Assembly: GCF_042651065.1 (NCBI RefSeq)
Contig: NZ_JBHSCH010000015.1
Coordinates: forward strand, 1-64,000
Source of the DNA: Pseudoroseomonas aestuarii
GTDB lineage: Bacteria > Pseudomonadota > Alphaproteobacteria > Acetobacterales > Acetobacteraceae
Reading direction: 5' to 3'
DNA: 64,000 bases
The notes under the pieces were generated by a model. The model saw only the letters and a program-made list of their open reading frames with translations. It was not told the DNA's origin and searched no databases. Below are positions 8,761 through 17,817 of the stretch, piece after piece (the stretch's first letter is position 1; each line of letters opens with the position of its first letter). Made by a program: the position numbers and the translations under genes.

Positions 8761-9167
8761 GCCTCGGGCTGTTCCTCGTAGAAGCGCAGGATCAGGGCGA
8801 GGATGCCGCCCAGCACCGCCAGATAGACGCCGATGTCGAAGGCCAGCGCCGTGCCGCTGTGGAAGTCGCCAGCGTGGAACCACCAATGCGCCAGGAAGGA
8901 GCCGCGGTTGACCAGCCCCGGCAGGCCGCTGAGCAGCGCCAGCACCAGCCCCGCGCCCATCAGCGCCACGGGATGGACGCGCACCATGCGGCGCGCCGCC
9001 TGCACCCCGTCGGCCATCGCCAGGATGGCGAAGCCCGCCGCCGCCATCAGCCCGCCGACGAAGCCGCCGCCCGGGTCGTTGTGGCCGCGGTAGAGGATGT
9101 AGAGCGAGACCACCAGCATCAGCGCGAACAGGAAGCGCGAGAAGGCGGAGAGGATGAGCGAGTTCAT
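8757..9167 (-). CDS. mrpB: Mrp cation/proton antiporter subunit B
   Basis: The 136-residue MnhB subunit has about four membrane helices and the family motif YRGHNDPGGGFVGGL near residue 26. It follows mrpA with an ATGA overlap. MrpA here also ends in an MrpB-like region, as usual for group 1 (seven-gene) Mrp operons. Confidence 0.95.
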
Positions 9168-11482
9168 GTCGGCTCCTTGCCCTTCGCGCGGCGCGCCAGC
9201 AGCCCCCACACCGCCATGGCGGCGAAGGCGACGACGGCGATCTCGCCCAGCGTGTCGATGGCGCGGAAATCGACCAGGATGACGTTCACCACGTTGCGGC
9301 CGAAGGCTTCCGGATAGCTGCGCGCGGCGAAGAACTCGGTCAGGCGCAGGTCGAGCGGGGCGGCCGTCATCGCGGCGAGGGCGGCGAAGGTGACGAGGCC
9401 GAAGCCGCCGGCCAGCAGCGCGTCCACCCGCCGCTCCCCGGCGCTGCGGGTGGAGGGCGGCCGGATCGGCAGTTGCAGCAGCAGCGCCGCCAGGATGACG
9501 ACCAGCAGCGCCTCCACCGAGAACTGCGTCATGGCGAGGTCCGGCGCGCCGTTCAGCAGGAACAGCAGCGCCGAGCCGAAGCCGACGATGCCGACCGCCA
9601 CCAGCGCCGCCGGCAGCGAGCGCATCCGCGTGGCGGCGAAGCCGGCCGCCACCATCAGCCCCACCACCACCGCCGGCGCCAGGCGCAGCCCTTCCAGCGA
9701 GAGGTCGATGGCCAGCGGCGGCGCGGCCAGCACCAGCCCCACGGCGGTGACGAGCAGCGTGGCGCCGACCACGGTGGCGGTGTAGCGGCGCTGGTCGCCA
9801 TTCTGCAGCACCAGGGTGCAGCGCCGGGCCAGGGCCAGCACGCCCTCGAAGGCGTGGTTGTAGCCGGCATCGCCCAGCAGCCGGTCCAGCCAATCCAGAT
9901 GCGCGAGGCGGGCCAGCAGGCGCGGCCACAGCAGGTAGAGCGCGAGGCCGAGCAGCACGGCGAGCGCGCTCAGCCCCAGCATCGGCGTCAGGCCATGCCA
10001 GAGGGCGGGGGAGACGGGCAGCGCCTGGCCGACGAGCGCGCTGGCCGCCGGCCCCAGCAGCGGCGCCACGGCGAGGCCGGGCAGCAGGCCCAGCAGCAGC
10101 CCCAGCGTGGCCAGCACCGCGGGGCCGAGGAACAGCCCCGGCGTCTCGCCATGGTGCACGGCGCCCTCGCGGCTGCGGCCGAGGAAGAAGGGGCGCAGCG
10201 AGACGATGCCGGCGATGGCGACGAACACCGCGCTGCCCAGCACCAGCGCGACGAGTGCGAACCAGCCGCTGCCGGATTCGAGCTGCGCCTCGAACAGGTA
10301 TTCCTTGGCGATGAAGCTGAAGGTGGGGGGCAGGCCTGCCATGGCCACGGCGGCCAGGGCGGCGGCCACGGCGGTGACGGGCAGGGCGCGGCGCAGCCCG
10401 TTGATCTCCACCAGGCTGGTGCGGCCGGTGGCGTGGATGGCGGTGCCGGCGCAGAAGAACAGCGTGGCCTTGTAGAGCGCATGGGCCAGCATGAAGCCCA
10501 CCGTGGCGGTGGCCGGCACCGGCCCCTCCAGCCCGATCAGCAGCACCAGCACGCCGAGCGAGGAGACGGTGGACTGCGCCAGCACGGCCTTGTAGCCGGT
10601 GCGCGACAGCGCCCGCACCGAGGCCACCAGCACCGTCAGCCCGCCGAAGACGATCAGCGCCGTGCCGAAGGCCGGCACCTGCGCGAAGGCCAGGTCGAAC
10701 CGTGCCAGCAGATAGACGCCGAGCTTCACCATGGTGGCGGAGTGCAGGTAGGCGGAGGCGGGCGTCGGCGCCTCCATGGCGTTGGGCAGCCAGAAGTGGA
10801 AGGGCACCTGCGCCGACTTGGTGAAGGCGCCGAGCAGCACCAGCACCATGATGGTGCCGCACCAGGGCGAGGCCGCGAGCGCCGCGCTGTTCTGCATGGC
10901 GTTGCTGAGCGAGAAGCTGCCCAGCTCCATGCCGATCAGCAGGATGCCGGCGAACAGCGCCAGCCCGCCGCCGGCGGTGACGATGAGCGACTGCAGCGCC
11001 GCCTTGCGGGCCGAGGCCTTGTAAGAGTCGAAGCCGATCAGCAGGAAGGAGACGAGGCTGGTCAGCTCCCAGAACACATACAGCCCGATCAGGCTGTCGG
11101 AGAGCACCGTGCCCAGCATGGCGGACATGAACAGCAGGATCAGGGCGAGGAAGCTGGCGCCCTTGTGGGGCGGCTTGTCGGCGAAATAGGCGCCGGCATA
11201 GATCGTCACCAGCGTGCCGATGCCGGTGATCATCAGGCCGAACAGGCGCGAGAAGCCATCCAGCCGCAGGTCGAGCGTGATGCCGAGGCTGGGCACCCAG
11301 GCCACCTCCTCGACGATGGCCCCGGCGCCTTCAAGGCCGCTGCCGGCGATCCAGAGGAGACCGAAGAGGCTGGCGGGCAGGATCGCCAGAACCCAGCCGG
11401 CGCGCTGCCCCAGCCGCAGCGCCAGCGGGCGCGCGAGCGCGGACCCAAGAAAGCTGATCCACAAAATCGCTGAAAGGGGCAA
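9164..11482 (-). CDS. mrpA: Mrp cation/proton antiporter subunit A
   Basis: This is the largest Mrp subunit (about 772 residues), NuoL-like, with an MrpB-related C-terminal region from about residue 620 (LLQLPIRPPSTR..., LVDFRAIDTLGEI). Conserved features include YVFWELTSLVSFLLIGF, FTKSAQVPFHFWLPNAMEAPTPASAYLHS and MLAHALYKATLFFCAG. The whole complex exports Na+ (or K+) in exchange for protons. The TTG at 11482 is preferred because AGGAGG lies six bases upstream and translation then opens directly into the first helix (PLSAILWISFLG). An ATG at 11506 is the alternative, and a longer frame to 11587 enters AT-rich promoter DNA. Confidence 0.93.
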   Translation of the reverse strand: MPLSAILWISFLGSALARPLALRLGQRAGWVLAILPASLFGLLWIAGSGLEGAGAIVEEVAWVPSLGITLDLRLDGFSRLFGLMITGIGTLVTIYAGAYFADKPPHKGASFLALILLFMSAMLGTVLSDSLIGLYVFWELTSLVSFLLIGFDSYKASARKAALQSLIVTAGGGLALFAGILLIGMELGSFSLSNAMQNSAALAASPWCGTIMVLVLLGAFTKSAQVPFHFWLPNAMEAPTPASAYLHSATMVKLGVYLLARFDLAFAQVPAFGTALIVFGGLTVLVASVRALSRTGYKAVLAQSTVSSLGVLVLLIGLEGPVPATATVGFMLAHALYKATLFFCAGTAIHATGRTSLVEINGLRRALPVTAVAAALAAVAMAGLPPTFSFIAKEYLFEAQLESGSGWFALVALVLGSAVFVAIAGIVSLRPFFLGRSREGAVHHGETPGLFLGPAVLATLGLLLGLLPGLAVAPLLGPAASALVGQALPVSPALWHGLTPMLGLSALAVLLGLALYLLWPRLLARLAHLDWLDRLLGDAGYNHAFEGVLALARRCTLVLQNGDQRRYTATVVGATLLVTAVGLVLAAPPLAIDLSLEGLRLAPAVVVGLMVAAGFAATRMRSLPAALVAVGIVGFGSALLFLLNGAPDLAMTQFSVEALLVVILAALLLQLPIRPPSTRSAGERRVDALLAGGFGLVTFAALAAMTAAPLDLRLTEFFAARSYPEAFGRNVVNVILVDFRAIDTLGEIAVVAFAAMAVWGLLARRAKGKEPT

Positions 11483-11598
11483 CACATTCCTCCTGGCAGC
11501 AGCCATCTGTGTATAACATGAAAATTCTTTTAGTGAAGTGTTAGGAAAAGAATTCCAAGGAGACCTTTTTCTAAGGTGTTTCTGCAAAACATCAGAGT

Positions 11599-11627
11599 CT
11601 TTATTTAAATTTATAGTAAATCGTCAA
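11599..11627 (-). promoter_or_regulatory. Probable promoter of the mrp operon
   Basis: On the minus strand TTGACG (11627-11622) and ATAAAG (11604-11599) are spaced by 17 bases inside a very AT-rich region. This would leave a leader of about 110 bases before the TTG start of mrpA. Confidence 0.5.
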
Positions 11628-11665
11628 AAAATCGGCGACAAAACATAAATTTCTATTGAAGAAAC

Positions 11666-11689
11666 GATGATTAAATTAAGTTAATCATC
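11666..11689. promoter_or_regulatory. Dyad-symmetric candidate operator upstream of mrp
   Basis: Perfect 9-bp arms GATGATTAA and TTAATCATC flank a 6-bp spacer, 38 bp upstream of the proposed mrp -35 box. The position suits an activator or AT-preferring DNA-binding protein. No regulator gene is adjacent. Confidence 0.45.
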
Positions 11690-11699
11690 CATTCTTAAG

Positions 11700-12134
11700 A
11701 ACTTCATTTCGGGCGGTGAAGTTGCTGATCCGGGGCCTTCATGTCGGCCGTCCGCTACGGGATGGAAAAGGCTGATGCCCTGGGCCGCGACACGGCGCAG
11801 GACGCTGGCCTTCTTCCTCCAGGATGTCCTGGCGGCAGGCCCTGCTTCCCGACGGCAGCATGGCGCGGCGGGAGCAGGAGGCCGCCGGTGCGGTGGCGCC
11901 GGAAGGCCGGGGGCCGGGCCAAATGCCGCGGCCCTGGGCAGGAAGATCCGCCCTCTTGCCTCTCCAGGACAGGCTCTCGCCTCTCCGGGAACAGGAAGGC
12001 ATGGCTGAAGAGAGTGGGCTTGGCCGCTTGTTACGGGGCGGGGAAGCCACGCAGGGTGCTCGCCTGCTCCGCACCTCCTGCCGCGCTATCGCCGCGCGGG
12101 CAAGGCGCCCGGAAGAGGTGGGGCCGGATGGCTA
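11700..12134. other. Non-coding stretch without a convincing gene
   Basis: After the AT-rich mrp promoter region the sequence returns to high G+C. Short open frames exist on both strands, but their translations are Arg/Pro/Ser/Gly-rich, lack any recognisable motif and have no good ribosome-binding site. No protein, tRNA or rRNA is seen. A small RNA cannot be excluded. Confidence 0.5.
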
Positions 12135-12184
12135 GAGCATCTTCACCCGGCCGGACAGGATCGTCAGGCCGGGCGAAGATGCTC
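12135..12184. repeat. Long imperfect inverted repeat (hairpin)
   Basis: Eighteen-base arms (12135-12152 and 12167-12184, GAGCATCTTCACCCGGCC and its complement with one G-U pair) flank a 14-base loop. No T-run follows on either strand, so it is not a standard terminator. It resembles a REP-type or structured-RNA hairpin and sits in the gene-less block 55 bases beyond the end of the small orphan gene. Confidence 0.6.
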
Positions 12185-12238
12185 GCAAAAACAACGATCC
12201 GGGGCGTATTCCGTGAGCCAGTGCGGACGGGAAGCGAC

Positions 12239-12529
12239 CTAGTGGGCCACGCCGCAAACGGTGTTCCGGACAGCGAAGGGAAGGGCGGTGGGGCAGAGCT
12301 GCCACAGCTTCTCATAGGCCATGATGAGGCCTTCCAGCGCACGGTTGCGGGCTTCGCCCGGCGCCATGCCCTGCAACTCCATTTCCAGGAGTTCCAGCAG
12401 GATCAGGCCGCAATAAGGATCGCCTTCGTCACAGGCCTGATGAAAAGCGCTCAGGAGCTTTTGGGATAAGCAATCATGCTGCTTCAGGCGGATCGCACGC
12501 GAGGGAGTGCGGTGGAACTGGGAGGCCAT
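12239..12529 (-). CDS. Small orphan protein of unknown function
   Basis: The 96-residue protein is predicted mostly helical. Its middle reads FHQACDEGDPYCGLILLELLEME, it has three Cys in the C-terminal two thirds, and no membrane segment or signal is seen. No family is recognised. The ATG start at 12529 follows an AT-rich region with a small inverted repeat, and codon use is less GC-biased than its neighbours. It is monocistronic and isolated. It could be a lineage-specific regulatory or stress protein; the sequence alone does not say. Confidence 0.65.
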   Translation of the reverse strand: MASQFHRTPSRAIRLKQHDCLSQKLLSAFHQACDEGDPYCGLILLELLEMELQGMAPGEARNRALEGLIMAYEKLWQLCPTALPFAVRNTVCGVAH

Positions 12530-12543
12530 CGAGGCGCCCTTCG

Positions 12544-12559
12544 ATCACAAGTATGTGAT
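12544..12559. promoter_or_regulatory. Inverted repeat upstream of the small orphan gene
   Basis: ATCACA and TGTGAT are separated by 4 bp, 15 bases before the start codon, next to a TATAAA (minus strand) that could be a -10 box. A DNA-binding site is plausible but unproven. Confidence 0.3.
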
Positions 12560-12798
12560 TTATTTATACACGATATCTTCCGGGGCTGTTAGGGATTTTT
12601 GCCCCGCACAAAATATTTCTTCTCAGGAATAATTGCCAGGCTCGAGCTTGCCCCTCGCGCTGCGTGGCTGAAAGGGCCGGAAGCCGGGAAGAGGCGGCCG
12701 CCACCGCCTTTCCCCGCGGAAAGACGGCTCAGCCGGCGGACGGAACCCAATCGGACGCTGTGCCATTCCGCCCAGCGGCAGGGCGGGCCGCCGGCACC

Positions 12799-13437
12799 TC
12801 AGGCGTGGCCGGCGGTGCCGGAAAGAAGCAGGGGATCGATGCGCAGCTTGGCCAGGGCCTGGCGCCATTTCTCGTCCGGCATGCCCTCGAAGAGCAGGGT
12901 CTCGTCGGGCGTCACGTTCAGCCAGGCATTGCGCTGGATCTCGTCCTCCAGCTGGCCAGGTCCCCAGCCGGCATAGCCCAGCGCCAGCAGCCCCTGACGC
13001 GGCCCGCCGCCGCCCGCGATGGCCTTGAGGATATCGACGCTGGCGGTCAGGGCCAGATCGCCGGTCACCTTCAGGCTGCCCTCGCTCGACCAGTCCGTGG
13101 TGTGCAGGACGAAGCCGCGGCCGCCCTCGACCGGCCCGCCGGCCAGCAGGCGGATCTGCCGGTGCGGCGGCAGGGGCTCGACCTCCAGCTGCTTCAGCAG
13201 CTCCTCGAAGCTCAGATTCTCGAGGGGCTTGTTCAGCACGATGCCCATGGCGCCATCGGCCGAGTGGGCACAGAGGCAGATGACCGCGCGCGCGAAGCGC
13301 GGGTCCTGCATGCTCGGCATGGCCACCAGGAGCTGGCCGCCCAGGTATTCCGCCTGCAGGCCACCAGGGCGCCCCCAGCCCGTGGTGGGCCGGCGGGAAG
13401 CTTCCGGGAATTCGTCCTCGCGTGCACGTCTTGCCAT
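12799..13437 (-). CDS. YqgE/AlgH family protein (DUF179)
   Basis: The 212 residues carry the family hallmarks: GGQLLVAMPSMQDPRFARAVI after a short polar N-terminus, GIVLNKPLEN, GGPVEGGRGFVLH and LGYAGWGPGQLEDEI. The molecular function of this widespread cytoplasmic family is not settled. The start at 13437 (MARRARED) gives the normal length. It is divergent from the peroxiredoxin gene with about 160 bases between. Confidence 0.93.
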   Translation of the reverse strand: MARRAREDEFPEASRRPTTGWGRPGGLQAEYLGGQLLVAMPSMQDPRFARAVICLCAHSADGAMGIVLNKPLENLSFEELLKQLEVEPLPPHRQIRLLAGGPVEGGRGFVLHTTDWSSEGSLKVTGDLALTASVDILKAIAGGGGPRQGLLALGYAGWGPGQLEDEIQRNAWLNVTPDETLLFEGMPDEKWRQALAKLRIDPLLLSGTAGHA

Positions 13438-13594
13438 CGTGAAAACAAGATGGCGGCGGGGGGCGGCGCGCGCAAGGATCGCGATGCGCAGGGCCGAACG
13501 GAATGGCGTGGCGGCGCAGGCGGGGCGAGGAAGGCTTGGTTGACAGCGGGTGCGCCGGCGTGAAATGCCCGCAGACCCAGAGGAGAACGGTCCG

Positions 13595-14077
13595 ATGTCG
13601 ATCCAAGTTGGTGAGTCGATTCCCGCGCTGACGCTGACCCAGGCCACCGTGGAAGGCCCCCGCGAGCTGACCACCGAGGCCCTGTTCGGCGGCAAGACCG
13701 TGGTGCTGTTCGGCGTGCCCGGCGCCTTCACCCCCACCTGCTCGGCCAAGCACATGCCGAGCTTCCTGCAGAATGCCGAGGCGCTGAAGGCCAAGGGCGT
13801 CGACACCATCGCCTGCATGGCGGTGAACGACCCCTTCGTGATGCAGGCCTGGGCCAAGGACCAGGACGTGGGCGAGGCGGTGGTGATGCTGGCCGATGGC
13901 TCAGCTGCCTTCACCAAGGCGCTCGGCCTGGAACTGGACCTGACGGCGCGCGGCCTCGGGGTGCGCTGCCAGCGCTTTGCCCTCGTCGCCAAGGAGGGCA
14001 AGGTGGCCTATCTCGGCGTCGAGCAGCCCGGCGCCTTCGAGGTGTCGAGCGGCGAGGCGGTGCTCGCGGCGCTCTGA
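13595..14077 (+). CDS. Peroxiredoxin, Prx5/AhpC-TSA type
   Basis: This thiol peroxidase reduces hydrogen peroxide and alkyl hydroperoxides. The 160 residues have the Prx5 signature GVPGAFTPTCSAKHMP, with peroxidatic Cys49 and another cysteine at 74. The start at 13595 gives the family N-terminus IQVGESIPALTL; the longer frame to 13550 is not needed. It fits with ohr and the suf genes nearby as part of oxidative-stress defence, though not in one operon. Confidence 0.95.
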   Translation: MSIQVGESIPALTLTQATVEGPRELTTEALFGGKTVVLFGVPGAFTPTCSAKHMPSFLQNAEALKAKGVDTIACMAVNDPFVMQAWAKDQDVGEAVVMLADGSAAFTKALGLELDLTARGLGVRCQRFALVAKEGKVAYLGVEQPGAFEVSSGEAVLAAL

Positions 14078-14114
14078 GCACCGGGCCGGGTTCGGCCCTT
14101 GCTGGCGGCCCCTC

Positions 14115-14783
14115 TCAGGCCGCCACCTCCAGGCGGCGGTTCTCCCGCCCCTGGAACCAGATCAGCGGCCGGGTGGCGCGCGCCGCCTCCGGCATCGCCA
14201 GCCAATCGCGGAACTCGCCCAGCACCCGCGCGGTGATCGGCGCCACCGGCAGCGCCAGCACCCCCTCCAGCGGCAGCCAGGCCAGCTGCTCCAGCTCGCC
14301 CGAGCCGGAGAGCGTGCCCTCCGCCGCCTCGGCCGGCGCCACCAGGAAGCGGGCGTTGAAGCGGATCGGGCTGCGGGCCGGCGTCACGGCGCGGCAGAGA
14401 TAGTGCAGCCGGTCCAGCGTCGGCAGCGGCCCGCCCAGGCGCAGCCCCGTCTCCTCCTCCAGTTCGCGCGCGGCGGCGATCGCCAGGGCGCGCGCCAGGC
14501 GCGGTGGCGCGCGGCGCTCCAGCGCGGCGCGGGTGTCGGGGCGCAGCTCGGTGGCGGCGGGGGCGGTGCGGTCGGCCAGATCCACCCGGCCGCCGGGGAA
14601 GACCAGGCGGTTGGGCATGAAGCGGTGGCCGGCGGCGCGCATGCCCATCAGCACCTCCACCGTGCCCTCCCGCGCGGCGCCGCCGGCCTGCCGCCACAGG
14701 ATCAGGCTGGCGGCGTGGCGGGGATGGGCGGGGCGCCCGGGCGGCGCCGCGGGCGGCGGGGAGGGGGTGGCGGAGGTGGTCAT
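14115..14783 (-). CDS. Nudix hydrolase (NUDT19/CoA-pyrophosphatase-like)
   Basis: The 222-residue Nudix protein has LVFPGGRVDLADRT followed, after an insertion, by the catalytic helix AAARELEEETGLRL. The canonical GX5E start of the Nudix box is displaced, as in the RP2p/NUDT19-like branch, so the substrate may be an acyl-CoA or other nucleoside diphosphate derivative (inference). The start MTTSATPS at 14783 is taken; an upstream Met at 14897 would run into the suf promoter region. Convergent with the peroxiredoxin gene. Confidence 0.85.
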   Translation of the reverse strand: MTTSATPSPPPAAPPGRPAHPRHAASLILWRQAGGAAREGTVEVLMGMRAAGHRFMPNRLVFPGGRVDLADRTAPAATELRPDTRAALERRAPPRLARALAIAAARELEEETGLRLGGPLPTLDRLHYLCRAVTPARSPIRFNARFLVAPAEAAEGTLSGSGELEQLAWLPLEGVLALPVAPITARVLGEFRDWLAMPEAARATRPLIWFQGRENRRLEVAA

Positions 14784-14850
14784 GGGCCGCAGCGTGGCAC
14801 TCCCGGCGCGGGCGGAAAAGAGGGGCGGCACCGGCCGGTATGACGCCTTC

Positions 14851-14908
14851 TTGACAAGCGGGGGTCGCGGGCGCATCTGCCCGAAAGCGGACAACACAGG
14901 TCCGCTTT
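14851..14908 (+). promoter_or_regulatory. suf operon promoter region with inverted repeat
   Basis: TTGACA (14851-14856) is a good -35 box, with a weak -10 (CATCTG) 17 bases on. A perfect inverted repeat, AAAGCGGAC / GTCCGCTTT with a 7-base spacer (14884-14908), ends next to the ribosome-binding site AGGAGA of the Rrf2 regulator gene. It probably is the regulator's own operator. As RNA it could also fold and occlude the ribosome site. Confidence 0.5.
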
Positions 14909-14922
14909 AGGAGAAGGTCCGC

Positions 14923-15474
14923 GTGTTGCGGCTGTCGAAGCTGACCGATTACGCCGTCGTGGTGCTGGCCCGGCTGGAAGCCGAGGGCGGGGTGCAGACC
15001 GCGCCCGGCCTCGCCACCGCCACCGGCATCGCCGAGCCCACGGTGGCCAAGGTGCTGAAGGCGCTGGGCCATGCCGGGCTGGTGGAAGGATTGCGCGGCG
15101 CGCGCGGCGGCTACCGCCTGGGCCGCCCGCTCTGCGCCATCCCGCTCTCTGACGTGATCTGCGCCATCGACGGGCCGATCGCGCTCACCGCCTGCGTCGA
15201 TGGCGCCAGCGGCTGCTGCGAGACGGAGACGATCTGCCCCGTGCGCGGCCGCTGGGACCCGGTGAACGAGGCGATCCGCGCCGCGCTCTCCGCCATCTCT
15301 ATGGCCGAGCTGGCGGCGCCCCGGACCGTCGCGCGTCAAAAATCCCCGCCGGCGGATGCCGGCCGAAAATCCCCGCCGGACGAAGCCGGCCGTAAATTCC
15401 CGCCGGTGGATACCGGCCGAAAATCCCCGCCGGCATCGCCGGCCCGCCTGCCTGCCCATCCGCCTGCCGAGTAA
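14923..15474 (+). CDS. Rrf2-family SUF system regulator
   Basis: This is a winged-helix Fe-S sensing repressor of the IscR/SufR-like group. The N-terminal HTH is clear (LRLSKLTDYAVVVLARL, TATGIAEPTVAKVLKAL). Cysteines 91, 98/99 and 105 match the spacing of IscR cluster ligands. The GTG start at 14923 follows AGGAG. After residue 137 an unusual tail contains four tandem 9-residue units of the type GRKSPPxxA, encoded by 27-bp direct repeats. It is the first gene of the suf operon, 12 bases before sufB, so it probably represses suf when clusters are plentiful. Confidence 0.9.
   Translation: MLRLSKLTDYAVVVLARLEAEGGVQTAPGLATATGIAEPTVAKVLKALGHAGLVEGLRGARGGYRLGRPLCAIPLSDVICAIDGPIALTACVDGASGCCETETICPVRGRWDPVNEAIRAALSAISMAELAAPRTVARQKSPPADAGRKSPPDEAGRKFPPVDTGRKSPPASPARLPAHPPAE
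15340..15450 (+). repeat. 27-bp tandem repeats in the Rrf2 gene tail
   Basis: About four imperfect copies of a 27-bp unit built on GGCCGAAAATCCCCGCCGG encode the 9-residue repeats of the regulator tail. They keep the reading frame. Copy number may vary between strains. Confidence 0.75.
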
Positions 15475-15486
15475 GGGGTCCAGACC

Positions 15487-16986
<1,500 letters not shown>

Positions 16987-17073
16987 GGCCACACGGGAAT
17001 CCGGCGCGGCGCGCCAAGCGGGAATATCACGGGCGGCTCCCCACCGCCCGCCGAGGACGGAACTGGAAGAAGC

Positions 17074-17817
17074 ATGTTGAAGATTGAAGGGCTGACCGCC
17101 GAGATCGAGGGCAAGGAGATCCTGAAGGGGATCGACCTCGAGGTGCCGCAGGGCGAGGTGCACGCCATCATGGGGCCGAACGGCTCCGGCAAGTCCACCC
17201 TCTCCTATGTGCTGGCCGGGCGCGAGGGCTACGAGATCACCGGCGGCACCGCCACCTTCAACGGCCAGGACCTGCTGGCCATGGAGCCGGAGGAGCGTGC
17301 CGCCACGGGCCTGTTCCTGGCCTTCCAGTACCCGGTCGAGCTGCCGGGCGTCGGCAACGCCAACTTCCTGCGCACCGCGCTGAACGCGCAGCGCCGCACC
17401 AAGGGCGAGCCGGAGCTGGACGCGATGCAGTTCCTCAAGACCGCCCGCGCGCGGATGAAGGAGCTGTCGATGCCGGAGGACATGCTGAAGCGCGGCGTCA
17501 ATGTCGGCTTCTCCGGCGGCGAGAAGAAGCGCAACGAGGTGCTGCAGATGGCCCTGCTGCAGCCGAAGATCGCCATCCTCGACGAGACCGATTCCGGCCT
17601 CGACATCGACGCGCTCAAGATCGTGGCCGATGGCGTGAACGCCATGCGCGGGCCGGAATTCTCGGCGCTGGTCATCACCCACTACCAGCGCCTGCTGGAC
17701 TACATCGTGCCCGACAAGGTGCATGTGCTGATGGGCGGCCGCATCGTGCAGACGGGCGGGCCGGAGCTGGCGCACCAGCTGGAGGCGAGCGGCTACGGCT
17801 CGGTGCAGGCGGCATGA
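17074..17817 (+). CDS. sufC: SufC ATPase
   Basis: This is the ABC-type ATPase that drives conformational change in SufBCD. The 247 residues carry the Walker A GPNGSGKST (34-42), the signature FSGGEKKRNEVLQM, and the Walker B ILDETDSGLD typical of SufC. Its stop overlaps the sufD start (ATGA). Confidence 0.98.
   Translation: MLKIEGLTAEIEGKEILKGIDLEVPQGEVHAIMGPNGSGKSTLSYVLAGREGYEITGGTATFNGQDLLAMEPEERAATGLFLAFQYPVELPGVGNANFLRTALNAQRRTKGEPELDAMQFLKTARARMKELSMPEDMLKRGVNVGFSGGEKKRNEVLQMALLQPKIAILDETDSGLDIDALKIVADGVNAMRGPEFSALVITHYQRLLDYIVPDKVHVLMGGRIVQTGGPELAHQLEASGYGSVQAA

Noticed and set aside
11741..12469. 242-residue plus-strand frame in the gene-less block
   Set aside because: Translation is Arg/Gly/Pro/Ser-rich, has no ribosome site and crosses the long hairpin and the orphan gene.
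13540..13568. TTGACA before the peroxiredoxin gene as promoter
   Set aside because: The -35 match is good, but the hexamer 17 bases on (AAATGC) is a poor -10, so it was not listed as a feature.
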